A DNA stretch of 47,194 nucleotides from Loigolactobacillus iwatensis (GTDB taxonomy: Bacteria; Bacillota; Bacilli; Lactobacillales; Lactobacillaceae), in contig NZ_RHNP01000022.1 in assembly GCF_003950295.1 (NCBI RefSeq), positions 1 to 47,194 of the forward strand. The letters run 5' to 3'. Positions 1 to 9,519 of the stretch are shown piece by piece (within the stretch, counting starts at the first letter, position 1; every line of letters starts with the position of its first letter). The position numbers and the translations under genes were made by a program. The notes beneath the pieces were generated by a model. It worked only from the letters and a program-made list of their open reading frames with translations. It was not told the origin of the DNA and ran no database searches.

Positions 1-48
1 GACGTGGCACTGGAAAAATCGAATATTCGATTTTTCCAGTGCCACGTC
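1..48. repeat. perfect 48-bp palindrome
   Basis: Bases 1-24 are the exact reverse complement of bases 25-48, with the centre at the ATAT around 23-26. Such a structure could form a 20+ bp hairpin in RNA from either strand and so may act as a bidirectional terminator for genes left of the window. No clear T-run follows on the plus strand (TTATTTAAA). The window begins at its first base, so the element may extend further. Confidence 0.75.
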
Positions 49-195
49 TTATTTAAACTTACTTATGTCACAGCCTCGTAAAATTGGCTATCAACAGGAT
101 TTGACAGAGAGCCATTAATACAAGCCCTAACGAAGAAGTCAGATAGTCTTGAACAACCTGAAATTTAAATTGCTTAGTGTATTTGGTCATAGTAA

Positions 196-233
196 AACCC
201 CCGGTATTAGATTTTGGTCCAATACCGGGGGTT
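196..233. repeat. 13-bp inverted repeat, terminator-like on the minus strand
   Basis: The arms AACCCCCGGTATT (196-208) and AATACCGGGGGTT (221-233) are perfectly complementary with a 12-nt loop. On the minus strand the hairpin is followed by TTTTACTAT, a weak T-tract; on the plus strand there is none. No minus-strand gene lies immediately upstream, so its role is unclear. Confidence 0.65.
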
Positions 234-319
234 CACTTCAAGTTCGCTACTCAACTTTATAATTTACAACAGTCTTTAAAATCCCGCACAATTACGTACC
301 TTCAATCTGGTATTAAGGC

Positions 320-365
320 TTACACCGTTCACCTTAAATTTAAGACCACTTACCTTAAATTTAAT
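320..365 (+). promoter_or_regulatory. paired LytTR-type direct repeats upstream of the LytTR gene
   Basis: A 12-bp core ACCTTAAATTTA occurs at 331-342 and again at 352-363, exactly 21 bp (two helical turns) apart, and similarity extends leftwards. The box ACCGTTCAC at 324-332 matches 8 of 9 positions of the LytTR half-site consensus; the second copy at 345-353 (ACCACTTAC) is weaker. LytTR proteins usually bind two 9-bp direct repeats with starts about 21-22 bp apart, so this looks like an autoregulatory site. Confidence 0.55.
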
Positions 366-417
366 ATTTGGCAAATTCAAAGTTATATACTTAATTTGTA
401 AAGAAAGGAGGTCCACT

Positions 418-852
418 ATGAAAACTAATTTTTTTGTTAGCCCTGATACACGCGATGAACACACCGACTTTTTCTTAAAAAAACTCACTCCTGAAATTCA
501 ACAAATTGCAAGCCAATTAGTTGGCACAGGAGACCAATTATGGGGATATCGTGAAGATGATATTGTTCCCTTGAAGTTTAATCAAATTGAGCTCATTTAT
601 GCGCAGAACAATCGAGTTTTCGTCGAAATAGCAAGTGAAACACTACTTTTAAAACAGAGATTGTATCAATTGGAATTGATATTACCAAGTGATTTTATCC
701 GGGTTTCTAAAAGTGAAATTGTCAACTATCATCACATTGACCACCTAGAGCTTTCAAATAATGGTTTAATCAATATCTTACTCACTAATCAATCGCGGGC
801 GTTGGTATCGCGCAGATACATGACGGCCTTAAAAAGGAGAATCGGATTATGA
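418..852 (+). CDS. LytTR-domain DNA-binding transcriptional regulator
   Basis: A 144-residue protein whose C-terminal two-thirds (about residues 45-144) is a LytTR DNA-binding domain: a run of beta strands with the conserved segment DFIRVSKSEIVN followed by the terminal RRYMTALKRRI. It lacks a receiver domain, so it belongs to the short stand-alone LytTR regulators that travel with a DUF3021 membrane protein, as here. The start is ATG behind a strong site, AAAGGAGG (404-411). The next gene overlaps by 4 bases (ATGA), so the two are translationally coupled. The LytTR-like repeats upstream suggest that it controls its own operon. The signal sensed is unknown; in this family the membrane partner is thought to modulate the regulator. 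Confidence 0.88.
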   Translation: MKTNFFVSPDTRDEHTDFFLKKLTPEIQQIASQLVGTGDQLWGYREDDIVPLKFNQIELIYAQNNRVFVEIASETLLLKQRLYQLELILPSDFIRVSKSEIVNYHHIDHLELSNNGLINILLTNQSRALVSRRYMTALKRRIGL

Positions 853-1328
853 AATTTAAAAACAGAAGTAAAGGACTAACTCTGGGACTTGGAATTACCT
901 CTGGCATCACAATTGGTTTAGTAATATCTCTTCTTTTTTCATATCATTATGGTACTTCTTACCAGCCTTCCACCCCATCCTTTACGGCGCAATTCGCCAA
1001 TCCCTTAACTGCAATTACACTCTCCATTGTTCTCTGGGGTCTAATCGGCGCACTTTTCAGTCTGGCCAGCCTAGTCTTTCAAATTGAAACCTGGAGTCTT
1101 ACCAGACAAACAACCGTTCATTTCTTTATCACGTATATTTGTTTCACCATTCTGGCTACCTTATGCCGCTGGTTTCCTGTCTCTTGGCTAATCTTTTATA
1201 TTCCAATATTTATTTCAATTTATGTCATCATTTGGGGTATTAGGTACTTGGGCTTTAAGCATTACGTCAAACAAATTAATCAGAAACTAAGCAAAAAAAA
1301 CAATGAGCGGGACAAAAGTCAGTTTTAG
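849..1328 (+). CDS. DUF3021 family membrane protein
   Basis: A 159-residue protein with four predicted membrane helices (about residues 11-30, 50-78, 88-108 and 113-132) and a positively charged C-terminal tail. Size, helix pattern and its position directly after a stand-alone LytTR gene match DUF3021. The two genes overlap (ATGA at 849-852), and AAAAGGAGA just upstream serves as ribosome site. Known DUF3021 proteins are inferred partners or inhibitors of their LytTR regulator; no enzymatic motif is visible. The last codons run into the long inverted-repeat element that starts near 1304, so the gene end and the structured element overlap. Confidence 0.82.
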   Translation: MKFKNRSKGLTLGLGITSGITIGLVISLLFSYHYGTSYQPSTPSFTAQFANPLTAITLSIVLWGLIGALFSLASLVFQIETWSLTRQTTVHFFITYICFTILATLCRWFPVSWLIFYIPIFISIYVIIWGIRYLGFKHYVKQINQKLSKKNNERDKSQF

Positions 1329-1458
1329 GTTCACTGCATAACGTAGGCCAAATCCAATATTTGGCTATGGCTAGGCACATGAACCCAGACTTTTGGCGCA
1401 CGTTCTAGCGTAATGGTCGAAAATAGTAAGTGGATAGGACTTTTGTCCCAACCGCTCA
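1304..1458. repeat. large nested inverted-repeat element
   Basis: Outer arms GAGCGGGACAAAAGTC (from 1305) and GACTTTTGTCCC-AACCGCTC (1438-1457) are complementary apart from a short bulge. Inside, CAAAAGTC (1313-1320) can pair instead with GACTTTTG (1388-1395), closing a nested stem: GGTTCA/TGAACC (1328-1333, 1380-1385), TGC/GCA, and GCCAAAT/ATTTGGC (1347-1353, 1359-1365). Two mutually exclusive right arms therefore exist. The GGGACAAAAGTC word recurs at 15739 and, with one change and reversed, near 34206-34216. Confidence 0.7.
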
Positions 1459-1517
1459 GATCCTCCTAAATCGAATTATTGAAGCACCAAATACTGGATA
1501 ATGCGGATATTTACTAT

Positions 1518-1555
1518 CTTATAGTCTTACTTAAAGCTTATAGTCTTACTTAAAG
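1518..1555. repeat. 19-bp tandem direct repeat, two exact copies
   Basis: CTTATAGTCTTACTTAAAG occupies 1518-1536 and is repeated without change at 1537-1555. It is intergenic, so the duplication has no coding effect. It looks like a recent slippage or short duplication event. Confidence 0.9.
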
Positions 1556-1564
1556 ATTTTTCGT

Positions 1565-1600
1565 AAAAAAATAATCCATGCGTTTTACCGCTAGATTATT
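1565..1600 (-). terminator. likely terminator of the pyr operon
   Basis: Read on the minus strand, AATAATC (1600-1594) pairs with GATTATT (1576-1570), with an inner GCG/CGC pair, and is followed by seven T residues (complement of 1565-1571). It lies about 65 bases past the pyrE stop. The stem is AT-rich, so efficiency is uncertain. Confidence 0.5.
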
Positions 1601-1664
1601 CCGTGAAGTTATTTTCCATCTTTAATGTTGTTTTTTTGTTTCATTATTTTCTTGGGCTAATTAA

Positions 1665-2294
1665 CTAGCCCCAATTGGCAGGATCTTGACGCCAATCATG
1701 TAATAACTGCCGATCACTCTCGTCAATATAGCCGGTTCTAACTGCAACGTCAATTAAAGTGTCATAATCCGTCAAAGTATAAAATGGCAATTTAGCCGCA
1801 GCAAAATTTTTCTGACTTGCTGCCAATTGATAACTGAAAATTCCGCAAACGCCTAATACGTCGCCGCCCTCATTTTGGGTAGCAGCAACTGCCTTCAATA
1901 CACTTCCACCAGTTGAAATCAGATCGTCAATAACAACAACGCGTTGGCCTTGTTGCAAGTGACCTTCAATTTGCCGACCCTGGCCGTGATCTTTAGGTTT
2001 AGAACGCACGTAGATTAACGGTAAATCAAGTTCGTCTGCTACCCAGGCCGCGTGGGGGATCCCGGCAGTTGCTGTTCCGGCAATGACGTCAACCTCGGGA
2101 AACTTTTCCCGGATAATTGCTGCAATACCATGAGCAATGTGCCGGCGAATTTTTGGATAACTAATGGTCAAACGATTATCAGTATAAATTGGACTTTTAA
2201 TGCCGCTTGCCCAAGTAAAAGGTTCCTTTGGTTGCAACGTAACAGCCTTGATACTTAATAAATCCTCAGCAATTATTTCAGCAGTTTGTGTCAT
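1665..2294 (-). CDS. pyrE: orotate phosphoribosyltransferase
   Basis: PyrE transfers ribose phosphate from PRPP to orotate, giving OMP, in the fifth step of UMP synthesis in the cytosol. The PRPP loop is seen in [13 protein letters not shown] (about residues 110-122 of the 209-residue product), and the N-terminal [13 protein letters not shown] is typical of the family. I start at the ATG at 2294, which overlaps the pyrF stop as ATGA and has GGGAGGA nine bases upstream; a longer in-frame ATG at 2312 lies inside pyrF and has no ribosome site. It is the last gene of the operon, directly after the decarboxylase that uses its product. Confidence 0.96.
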   Translation of the reverse strand: MTQTAEIIAEDLLSIKAVTLQPKEPFTWASGIKSPIYTDNRLTISYPKIRRHIAHGIAAIIREKFPEVDVIAGTATAGIPHAAWVADELDLPLIYVRSKPKDHGQGRQIEGHLQQGQRVVVIDDLISTGGSVLKAVAATQNEGGDVLGVCGIFSYQLAASQKNFAAAKLPFYTLTDYDTLIDVAVRTGYIDESDRQLLHDWRQDPANWG

Positions 2295-3007
2295 ACTAGC
2301 GATTCCTCCCAAAGTTTTTTAATCCTCTGATAAGCCATTACCGGATTTGCGGCTTGCGTAATTGGGCGACCAACAACTAATTGACTACTACCCAATTTGG
2401 CGGCATTAGTAGGTGTTGCAACCCGTTTTTGGTCGTCAGTGGCTGTATCAGTTAAACGAATTCCTGGTGTGACGCATAAGAAGTCCTCCCGGGTGGCACG
2501 TTTAATTGTCCCCGCTTCAAGGGCGGAGCAGACAACACCATCTAAACCGGCCTGATCGGCTAGTTGAGCCAAATGCGTGACACTTTCAGTTAGACTAGCC
2601 GTAATTAATTGTTCTTGCTGGATCTGGATCTGATTGGTGGAAGTTAGTTGGGTTACCGCAATTAATTTTGGTACTTTATGGCCATGACTTCCTGACAATA
2701 ACCCCTGCTTAGCTGCTTGCATCATCTCACGGCCACCAGAGGCATGGACGTTTGTCATGGTGACACCTAAGCCGCCTAACACCTGCATACTCTTCTCAAC
2801 GGTGTGTGGAATGTCATAGAGTTTTAAATCCAAGAAAACGTCGTGACCAGCAGCCACTAGTGCACGCACAATATCTGGACCAGCACTATAAAATAATTCC
2901 ATGCCAATTTTAACAAACAACGGCTGGCCTTGGGGAAATTGGTGTAGAAATGTCGTTACTGTAGCCTGATTAGGAAAGTCCAAGGCAATAATTGGTCGTG
3001 TATCCAT
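2291..3007 (-). CDS. pyrF: orotidine 5'-phosphate decarboxylase
   Basis: PyrF converts OMP to UMP and CO2, the last step of the pathway. The 238-residue protein has the catalytic D-x-K-x-x-D motif in [13 protein letters not shown], the phosphate-binding VTPGIR segment, and the C-terminal VVGRPIT. The length is usual for the short bacterial class. GGGAGA precedes the ATG. The gene follows carB after a gap of about 20 bases and overlaps pyrE by four, so it belongs to the same transcript and is repressed with it through PyrR attenuation. Confidence 0.96.
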   Translation of the reverse strand: MDTRPIIALDFPNQATVTTFLHQFPQGQPLFVKIGMELFYSAGPDIVRALVAAGHDVFLDLKLYDIPHTVEKSMQVLGGLGVTMTNVHASGGREMMQAAKQGLLSGSHGHKVPKLIAVTQLTSTNQIQIQQEQLITASLTESVTHLAQLADQAGLDGVVCSALEAGTIKRATREDFLCVTPGIRLTDTATDDQKRVATPTNAAKLGSSQLVVGRPITQAANPVMAYQRIKKLWEESLV

Positions 3008-3028
3008 TAGCTCAATCGTCTCCCTTAC

Positions 3029-6000
3029 TTAGAGTGCTTTTGTCGTAAATGAGCGTGATTCTAGCACGCGCAAGATGGCACCAGCAGTATCCAGTGATGT
3101 GAACAATGGAATTCCGTGTTCAATGGCATCTTGCCGGATTTGGAAGCCATCAGAAGCAACGTCGCGGTCTTGATCCATTGTATTGATAACAACTTGAACC
3201 TGCCCAGCCGCAATGATATCAAGGATATTTTGTTGTTTTGAACCTGCCGTTTCCTTGATCTTAGTAACCTCGTTAACCCGTAATTTTGCAGATTTAAAGA
3301 ACTCGGCCGTTCCCTTTGTTGCCATTACGCGGTAACCAATTTCCCGGAACCGTTTGGCCAAGGCAAGTGCTTCTTTTTTATCATGATCCGCGATTGTAAA
3401 CAGTACCGTTCCAAAATCTGGCAAATGTAGTTTACTGGCTTCAAATGCCTTATAGAGGGCTTTTTCTACCGTGACGTCACTACCCATGACTTCACCAGTT
3501 GATTTCATTTCTGGGCCAAGCAAGCTATCCACGTTATTTAATTTAGAAAAAGAGAAGACTGGCGCCTTAACGTGTACCATCTTGCCTGCTTTATGCAGAC
3601 CATCTTCATAGCCTAATTCAGGTAATTTCGCACCTAGAATAACCTGAGTGGCAACTTGGGCCATTGAAATGCCGGTCACCTTACTTAAAAATGGGACCGT
3701 TCGACTTGCTCGCGGATTAACTTCCAGTACATAAACAATCTCGTCTTGCACAATAAATTGAATATTCATTATGCCAATGCAGTTTAGTGCAACGGCCAAT
3801 TGTTCAGCGTGGTGCACAATTTGTTGAATCACGTTATCAGAAAAAGTTTGTGGCGGGTAAACGGCGATTGAATCACCAGAATGTACTCCAGCGCGTTCAA
3901 TATGTTCCATAATTCCCGGCAATAAAACGTGTTCACCGTCAGAAATAACGTCAACTTCGCATTCTTTACCTACTAAGTAACGATCGATCAAGACCGGGTG
4001 CTCATGGGAAACTTTTACAGCATCACGAATATAAGTTTCTAATTCGGTCTGGTTTTCAACAATCTCCATTGCCCGACCACCTAAAACATAGCTTGGGCGG
4101 ATTAAAACGGGATAGCCAATCCGTTTGGCAATTGCGACGGCCGCTTCTTTGGTTGTGGCCGTGGCACCAGTTGGCTGGGGTATTTTTAATTGTTGAATGA
4201 TTTGGTCAAAGGCCTCACGATCCTCGGCCCGATTCAAATCAGTTACCGTTGTACCAAGAATTTTGACGCCTGCCTTAGCTAAAGGTTCGGCCAAATTAAT
4301 GGCGGTTTGACCACCAAATTGGACAATAACGCCCACTGGTTTTTCCAAATCAATGACGTTCATAACGTCTTCAATCGTCAAAGGTTCAAAATAAAGTTTA
4401 TCTGAAACTGAAAAGTCGGTTGAAACCGTTTCTGGATTGTTGTTCATAATGATGGCTTCATAGCCCGCCTTTTGAATGGCCTTAACTGAATGAACCGTTG
4501 CGTAATCAAATTCAACACCCTGACCAATTCTGATTGGCCCAGCGCCAAGTACTAAAACAGATGGGCGCGGACTCACAATACTTTCATTTTCATCTTCAAA
4601 GGTACTGTAGTAATACGGCGTTTGTGACTCAAATTCCGCCGCACATGTGTCAACCATTTTGTAAACGGGCCAGATCTTTGCTTCACGACGCATTTCTCGA
4701 ATTTGATCAGCCGGAATATGCCAGAGCTGACTAACTTCATAATCAGTAAAGCCGTTTTTCTTAGCTGTTTTTAATAGGTCTAAATCGCCCTTATGGTCTT
4801 TCAAAGCATTTTCAAGTTCAATAATGTGACTTAATTTATCCAAGAAGAACAGATCAATTTTAGTTAATTCGGCCAATTCATCAATTTTATAACCGCGCCG
4901 TAAAGCCTCAGTTAAGTAAAATAAACGATCATCTTGGGGATGAATTAATTTTTCAGTTAAATCATCATCACTGACCTTTGCAAGCTCTGGTATTTCAATG
5001 TGAATTGTCCCAATTTCTAATGAACGAACCGCCTTTAAGATGGACTCTTCAAAATTACGACCGATTGCCATGGCCTCACCAGTAGCCTTCATTTGTGTTC
5101 CTAGGCGCCGTTCGCCTTTAGTGAATTTATCAAATGGAAAACGGGGAATCTTAGTGACTACGTAGTCTAAAGTTGGTTCAAATTCAGCGTAAGTTGTTCC
5201 CGTTATTGGATTTTTAATTTCATCCAAAGTTAGACCAACCGCAATTTTAGAAGCAATTTTGGCAATTGGGTAACCCGTTGCCTTGGAGGCCAACGCCGAT
5301 GAACGGGAAACACGAGGATTAACTTCAATAATGTAATACTTAAAACTATCAGGATCTAACGCCAATTGAACGTTACAGCCACCTTCAATTTTAAGTGCCC
5401 GAATAATTTTCAGGGAAGCGTCCCTTAACATCTGAACTTCTTTGTCCGACAAAGTTTGAACTGGAGCGGTTACAATCGAATCGCCGGTATGAATTCCAAC
5501 GGGATCAATATTTTCCATATTGCAGACCACCAGTGCATTATCGGCGGCGTCGCGCATTACTTCATATTCAATCTCTTTAAAACCGGCAATACTCTGTTCA
5601 ATCAACGCCTGCGTAATTGGCGATAATTTTAACGCGTTCGTGGCAATTTCGGTTAATTCGGCGGCATTGTTACAAATACCACCACCAGTACCGCCCATTG
5701 TAAAGGCCGGGCGAACGATCACTGGGTACCCAATTTTTCCGGCAAATTTAAGCGCTGCTTCAACGGTTGTCACGCTTTGCGAAGACGGAATTGGTTCATT
5801 TAATTTTTGCATTAAATTCTTAAAAAGTTCCCGGTCTTCTGCCTGATCAATGGCAGATAGCTTGGTGCCTAACAATTCGATATGTAATTCATCAAGAATA
5901 CCGGCCGAGGACAGTTCCATTGCCATATTTAAACCTTGCTGCCCGCCTAAGGTTGGTAAAATTGCGTCGGGTAATTCTTTTCTCAGAATCCGCGAAACAA

Positions 6001-6217
6001 ACTCCAATGTGATCGGTTCAATGTAAACGTGATCGGCGATTTCTTTGTCCGTCATAATCGTCGCTGGATTGGAATTAACAAGAACCGTTTCGTAACCTTC
6101 TTCGCGCAAGGCCAAACAAGCTTGGGTCCCAGAATAATCAAATTCTGCCGCCTGGCCAATAATAATGGGGCCAGAGCCAATGACCATGATTTTATGAATA
6201 TCTGTTCTTTTAGGCAT
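3029..6217 (-). CDS. carB: carbamoyl-phosphate synthase large subunit
   Basis: CarB makes carbamoyl phosphate from bicarbonate, two ATP and ammonia delivered by CarA. The product of about 1062 residues shows the two homologous ATP-grasp halves: the first opens with [21 protein letters not shown], the second with [20 protein letters not shown] near residue 553. Each carries an EVNPR motif. A C-terminal MGS-like allosteric domain covers about residues 930-1062. I choose the ATG at 6217, behind AAGGAG, over an ATG 21 bases upstream. It overlaps carA by eight bases, which supports coupled 1:1 synthesis of the two subunits. Location in the pyr operon marks it as the pyrimidine-controlled copy; an arginine-specific copy could exist elsewhere. 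Confidence 0.96.
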   Translation of the reverse strand: MPKRTDIHKIMVIGSGPIIIGQAAEFDYSGTQACLALREEGYETVLVNSNPATIMTDKEIADHVYIEPITLEFVSRILRKELPDAILPTLGGQQGLNMAMELSSAGILDELHIELLGTKLSAIDQAEDRELFKNLMQKLNEPIPSSQSVTTVEAALKFAGKIGYPVIVRPAFTMGGTGGGICNNAAELTEIATNALKLSPITQALIEQSIAGFKEIEYEVMRDAADNALVVCNMENIDPVGIHTGDSIVTAPVQTLSDKEVQMLRDASLKIIRALKIEGGCNVQLALDPDSFKYYIIEVNPRVSRSSALASKATGYPIAKIASKIAVGLTLDEIKNPITGTTYAEFEPTLDYVVTKIPRFPFDKFTKGERRLGTQMKATGEAMAIGRNFEESILKAVRSLEIGTIHIEIPELAKVSDDDLTEKLIHPQDDRLFYLTEALRRGYKIDELAELTKIDLFFLDKLSHIIELENALKDHKGDLDLLKTAKKNGFTDYEVSQLWHIPADQIREMRREAKIWPVYKMVDTCAAEFESQTPYYYSTFEDENESIVSPRPSVLVLGAGPIRIGQGVEFDYATVHSVKAIQKAGYEAIIMNNNPETVSTDFSVSDKLYFEPLTIEDVMNVIDLEKPVGVIVQFGGQTAINLAEPLAKAGVKILGTTVTDLNRAEDREAFDQIIQQLKIPQPTGATATTKEAAVAIAKRIGYPVLIRPSYVLGGRAMEIVENQTELETYIRDAVKVSHEHPVLIDRYLVGKECEVDVISDGEHVLLPGIMEHIERAGVHSGDSIAVYPPQTFSDNVIQQIVHHAEQLAVALNCIGIMNIQFIVQDEIVYVLEVNPRASRTVPFLSKVTGISMAQVATQVILGAKLPELGYEDGLHKAGKMVHVKAPVFSFSKLNNVDSLLGPEMKSTGEVMGSDVTVEKALYKAFEASKLHLPDFGTVLFTIADHDKKEALALAKRFREIGYRVMATKGTAEFFKSAKLRVNEVTKIKETAGSKQQNILDIIAAGQVQVVINTMDQDRDVASDGFQIRQDAIEHGIPLFTSLDTAGAILRVLESRSFTTKAL

Positions 6218-7295
6218 TTTCTCGACTCCTTTTTGCAAATGCGTCCATCATTTCCATGAACTCGTCAAATAAATGGTCTGCGTCGTGTGGTCCCGGAGTT
6301 GCGTCGGGATGAAATTGAACTGAAAAGGCTGGGTACTGACGGTGGCGTAACCCTTCCACCGTACCATCATTAATCTCGATGTGGGTGATAAGCAAATTAT
6401 CCTTGTTAATTGAATGGGCATCAACAGCGTAACCATGATTTTGTGATGTAAAATCAATCCGTCCAGTCGCGATCTCTCGAACTGGATGGTTAAAGCCCCG
6501 GTGCCCGAATTTCATTTTATAGGTATCGGCACCGTTTGCTAGTGCAAATAGTTGGTGGCCAAGGCAAATGCCAAACAGTGGGATCTTACCCTGAATGCCG
6601 CGAATCATCTCCAAGGCCTCTGGAACATCTTTCGGATCACCAGGGCCATTTGATAGCAAGACGCCATCTGGTGCCAGCTGGATGATTTCTTCAGCCGTTG
6701 TGTTATACGGCATGACCGTTAAATTGCACTGCCGTTTTGATAATTCCCGCAACACACTATGTTTAAGCCCAAAGTCAATAACAACCACGTTTTTTCCAGT
6801 CGCCGGACTAGGAAATGGTTTGGTCGTTGAAACTTGCTGAACTTGATTCTTTGGTAAGACTAAGGCATTTAATTGGTCGAAGGCGTGTTCATCAGCCGTG
6901 TCCACAATACTTGCCTTCATTGTTCCTTCAGTTCGTAGGCGTTTAGTCAACCGGCGGGTATCAATTCCGGTAATCCCCGGAATCTTTTTTTGCTTCAAAA
7001 ATTCATCTAGTGATAATTGATTACGCCAATTACTAGCCAGACGGGCGGCCTCGTGAACTACGACACCCTTACAAGTTGGGGCAATTGATTCATAATCGTC
7101 ACGATTAATGCCGTAATTACCAATTAACGGGTAAGTAAAGGCAATAATTTCTCCATTGTAGGACTGATCAGTGATGGTTTCTTGATAACCACTCATACCA
7201 GTGTTAAAAACAATTTCACCAGTCGTCGTTGTTGGTGCTCCAAAACCTTCCCCTTCAAAAATTGAACCATCGGCCAAAATTAAGTATCGTTTCAT
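6210..7295 (-). CDS. carA: carbamoyl-phosphate synthase small subunit (glutaminase)
   Basis: CarA hydrolyses glutamine and channels ammonia to CarB. The 361-residue protein has the N-terminal CPSase domain ([26 protein letters not shown]) and a class I glutaminase domain with the nucleophile in [13 protein letters not shown]. The catalytic His lies in [13 protein letters not shown]. Most family members have HPE at this point, where the glutamate completes the triad; here it is HPD, a conservative change. The start ATG overlaps the pyrC stop (ATGA at 7292-7295) and the stop overlaps carB. The product is complete and in frame. Confidence 0.95.
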   Translation of the reverse strand: MKRYLILADGSIFEGEGFGAPTTTTGEIVFNTGMSGYQETITDQSYNGEIIAFTYPLIGNYGINRDDYESIAPTCKGVVVHEAARLASNWRNQLSLDEFLKQKKIPGITGIDTRRLTKRLRTEGTMKASIVDTADEHAFDQLNALVLPKNQVQQVSTTKPFPSPATGKNVVVIDFGLKHSVLRELSKRQCNLTVMPYNTTAEEIIQLAPDGVLLSNGPGDPKDVPEALEMIRGIQGKIPLFGICLGHQLFALANGADTYKMKFGHRGFNHPVREIATGRIDFTSQNHGYAVDAHSINKDNLLITHIEINDGTVEGLRHRQYPAFSVQFHPDATPGPHDADHLFDEFMEMMDAFAKRSRENA

Positions 7296-8581
7296 TTGGT
7301 TGTGCCACCCTTCTGGTAAGCTACTTTACCGGCAACTAACGTTAAAGTTGTTGTTCCGAAAATGCTTTGCCCAATAAACGGACTATTATGTCCCTTTGAT
7401 AAAAATGTATCTGGTGCAATGGTTGTGGCAGTGTTTAAATCAAAAACTGCAATATCTGCTACCGTCCCTAATCCAAGATAACCAGTATTTTTTAGGCCAA
7501 AAATTTGAGCCGGTTTGGCGCTTAACCAATTTAGCAACTGATTGAGACTGAAAATATTTTCCTTCACAAAATGTGTGTAAAGTAAGCTGAAAGCAGTTTC
7601 ACTACCCACGATCCCAAATGGTGACTTTAGAAAACCTTGTTGTTTTTCTACTGCTGTATGTGGCGCGTGGTCCGTTGCAATACAGTCAATTGTCCCATCC
7701 AATAAGCCGGCCACTAAGGCTTGGCGATCCTGTTCACTGCGTAAAGGTGGATTCATTTTAAAATTAGCGTCGTCACCTTTTATCATATCGTCACTAAGTA
7801 ACAAATGGTGTGGCGTGACTTCACAAGTAACTTTGATCCCTGCCGCTTTGGCTTGGCGAATTAGCCGGACACTTTCTGCTGTTGATACGTGACACATATG
7901 GTAATGTGCACCTGTCTGCTGAGCTAATTCCAAATCACGGGCTAACTGACTGGTTTCGGCTGCATTAATTATTCCAGGGAGACCAAGTCTCTTAGCGGAT
8001 GCCCCAGCATTCATGACGCCGCCAAATAATAATTTGTCTTCTTCAACGTGCGCTGCCAGCGGTAAACCATTAACTTGTGCCGCCTTTAATGCTTGGTACA
8101 TGCTACCAGCATCTTGAACGCCCGAACCATCGTTGGAAACGGCAAAGGCCCCAGCAGCTTTCATGGCCGCAAAATCTGTCAACGCCCCAGCCTGCCGTTG
8201 TTTTGTAATCGGAGCGTATTGTTTAATATGAACAACGCCTTCATTAGCGTTACGGGCAACCAAAGTCGCAATTTGGGCCGCGGTATCTGGGACTGGTGTG
8301 ACGTTGGGCATTGCCCCAATTGTGGTGAAACCACCGTGAGCCGCTGCTAAACTGCCAGTTCTAATTGTTTCTTTGGTAGTTTGGCCAGGGTCACGCAAAT
8401 GAACGTGCAGATCAACTAACCCAGGTGCAACTAGCTGGTTACTAACATCGATTATCTTTGCAGCTGGACTAGTTAAATTTTGACCAATAGCTTTGATTTT
8501 AGTGTTTTCAAGCAGTAAATCACAGGTTTGTAAGTGTCCATCTAACCAAACTTGGCCATTTTTTAAGATCGTCTCTGTCAT
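7292..8581 (-). CDS. pyrC: dihydroorotase
   Basis: PyrC cyclises carbamoyl aspartate to dihydroorotate, the third step. It is a 429-residue class I dihydroorotase of the amidohydrolase fold. The metal-binding HVHLRDPG motif sits near residue 60, later metal ligands in AAHVEED and CHVSTAE, and the catalytic Asp in [13 protein letters not shown] overlaps at both ends (pyrB/pyrC at 8578-8581, pyrC/carA at 7292-7295) tie it to its neighbours, and AGGAGG precedes the start. Its product would need dihydroorotate dehydrogenase (pyrD), which is not in this operon. Confidence 0.96.
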   Translation of the reverse strand: MTETILKNGQVWLDGHLQTCDLLLENTKIKAIGQNLTSPAAKIIDVSNQLVAPGLVDLHVHLRDPGQTTKETIRTGSLAAAHGGFTTIGAMPNVTPVPDTAAQIATLVARNANEGVVHIKQYAPITKQRQAGALTDFAAMKAAGAFAVSNDGSGVQDAGSMYQALKAAQVNGLPLAAHVEEDKLLFGGVMNAGASAKRLGLPGIINAAETSQLARDLELAQQTGAHYHMCHVSTAESVRLIRQAKAAGIKVTCEVTPHHLLLSDDMIKGDDANFKMNPPLRSEQDRQALVAGLLDGTIDCIATDHAPHTAVEKQQGFLKSPFGIVGSETAFSLLYTHFVKENIFSLNQLLNWLSAKPAQIFGLKNTGYLGLGTVADIAVFDLNTATTIAPDTFLSKGHNSPFIGQSIFGTTTLTLVAGKVAYQKGGTTK

Positions 8582-9519
8582 ACTAATCCTCCTAAATGAT
8601 TTCCCCGTAAAACACTTTCCAGCATGGCCATGCGCATATAAACACCATTTTGCATTTGCGTCACAAAACGCGATTGTTTACCTTCAACTAAGTCACTTGC
8701 TAGTTCAACATTGCGATTAACCGGGCCGGGATGCATAATAATTGCTTGTTCTGGTAGACGACTAGCACGCTCTTTAGTTAGACCGTAACGTTCAAAGTAG
8801 GACTGGGTATCAAATGCCTGTTCACCTGGATGGCGTTCATGCTGAACCCGGAGTAACATCATAACGTCGGTTTTTTCGACTAAATCATCAATTGGCAGAT
8901 AAGTACCATATTGGGCAAATTCTTGACTATACCAGGCCTTAGGACCAGAGAAAAAGAGCTCAGCACCTAATCGTTGCAAAATTTCCATGTTAGATCGGGC
9001 AACTCGCGAATGGGTCAAATCACCAATGATTGCAACCCGCAATCCAGTGAAGTCACCGAACTGTTCAGCAATTGTCATCATATCCAGCAAACTTTGCGAA
9101 GGATGCTCACCACTGCCATCACCGGCATTAATCAGTCCCAAGGATAAATCGGCGTGACCAAGTAATTCATTATAGTAATCGTTTTGTGGATGGCGAACGA
9201 CTAGCAGATTAACGCCTACTGCATCAAGGGATAAGGCCGTATCGTGTAAGGTTTCCCCTTTACTCATCGAGCTTGCCTGCGGGTCAAAGTTAATAACGGT
9301 CAAACCAAGTTTTCGTTCGGCCATTTCAAAACTGGTGTGGGTACGAGTGCTGTTTTCAAAGAATAAATTACTGACGTAAACTGGTTCAGTTAATTTTAAT
9401 TGAGCACCGGCCTTAAAATCTTCTGCCCGGCTAATTAGTTGTTCAACCTCGGCTACGTCTAAATCCTGCATTGAGACAATCGACTGAAATTCTGGCATGT
9501 TAGCGAGTACTTTCATCAT
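8578..9519 (-). CDS. pyrB: aspartate carbamoyltransferase catalytic subunit
   Basis: PyrB joins carbamoyl phosphate and aspartate, the committed step. The protein of about 313 residues has the carbamoyl-phosphate loop [20 protein letters not shown], the HPSQ segment and the C-terminal HPGPVNR. No regulatory pyrI is present, as usual for Gram-positives, where control is by PyrR. Two adjacent ATG codons (9519 and 9516) follow GGAGG by six and nine bases; either could be used. An ATG at 9537 lies upstream of that ribosome site and is rejected. The start lies inside the 3' end of uraA, an overlap of about 20 bases, so there is no room for a third attenuator here. Confidence 0.95.
   Translation of the reverse strand: MMKVLANMPEFQSIVSMQDLDVAEVEQLISRAEDFKAGAQLKLTEPVYVSNLFFENSTRTHTSFEMAERKLGLTVINFDPQASSMSKGETLHDTALSLDAVGVNLLVVRHPQNDYYNELLGHADLSLGLINAGDGSGEHPSQSLLDMMTIAEQFGDFTGLRVAIIGDLTHSRVARSNMEILQRLGAELFFSGPKAWYSQEFAQYGTYLPIDDLVEKTDVMMLLRVQHERHPGEQAFDTQSYFERYGLTKERASRLPEQAIIMHPGPVNRNVELASDLVEGKQSRFVTQMQNGVYMRMAMLESVLRGNHLGGLV

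Larger units (their letters stand above)
49..417. other. non-coding stretch upstream of the LytTR gene
   Basis: No convincing gene lies here. A 74-codon open frame over 177-401 has no ribosome site and runs through an inverted repeat and the LytTR repeats, so I treat it as chance. The stretch holds a GC-rich hairpin at 196-233 and the regulatory repeats at 324-363. Otherwise it is AT-rich with no recognised structure. Confidence 0.6.
1329..1664. other. non-coding stretch between DUF3021 and pyrE
   Basis: It contains most of the nested inverted-repeat element, an exact 19-bp tandem duplication at 1518-1555, and the likely pyr operon terminator at 1565-1600. I see no open frame with a ribosome site. 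Confidence 0.7.

Noticed and set aside
177-401. 74-codon open frame before the LytTR gene
   Set aside because: It spans a hairpin and the LytTR repeats, has a TTG/GTG-type start without ribosome site and shows low-complexity composition.
1654-1671. GGGCTA/TAGCCC hairpin at the pyrE stop as terminator
   Set aside because: On the pyrE strand it is followed by an A-rich, not T-rich, segment; the hairpin at 1565-1600 fits better.
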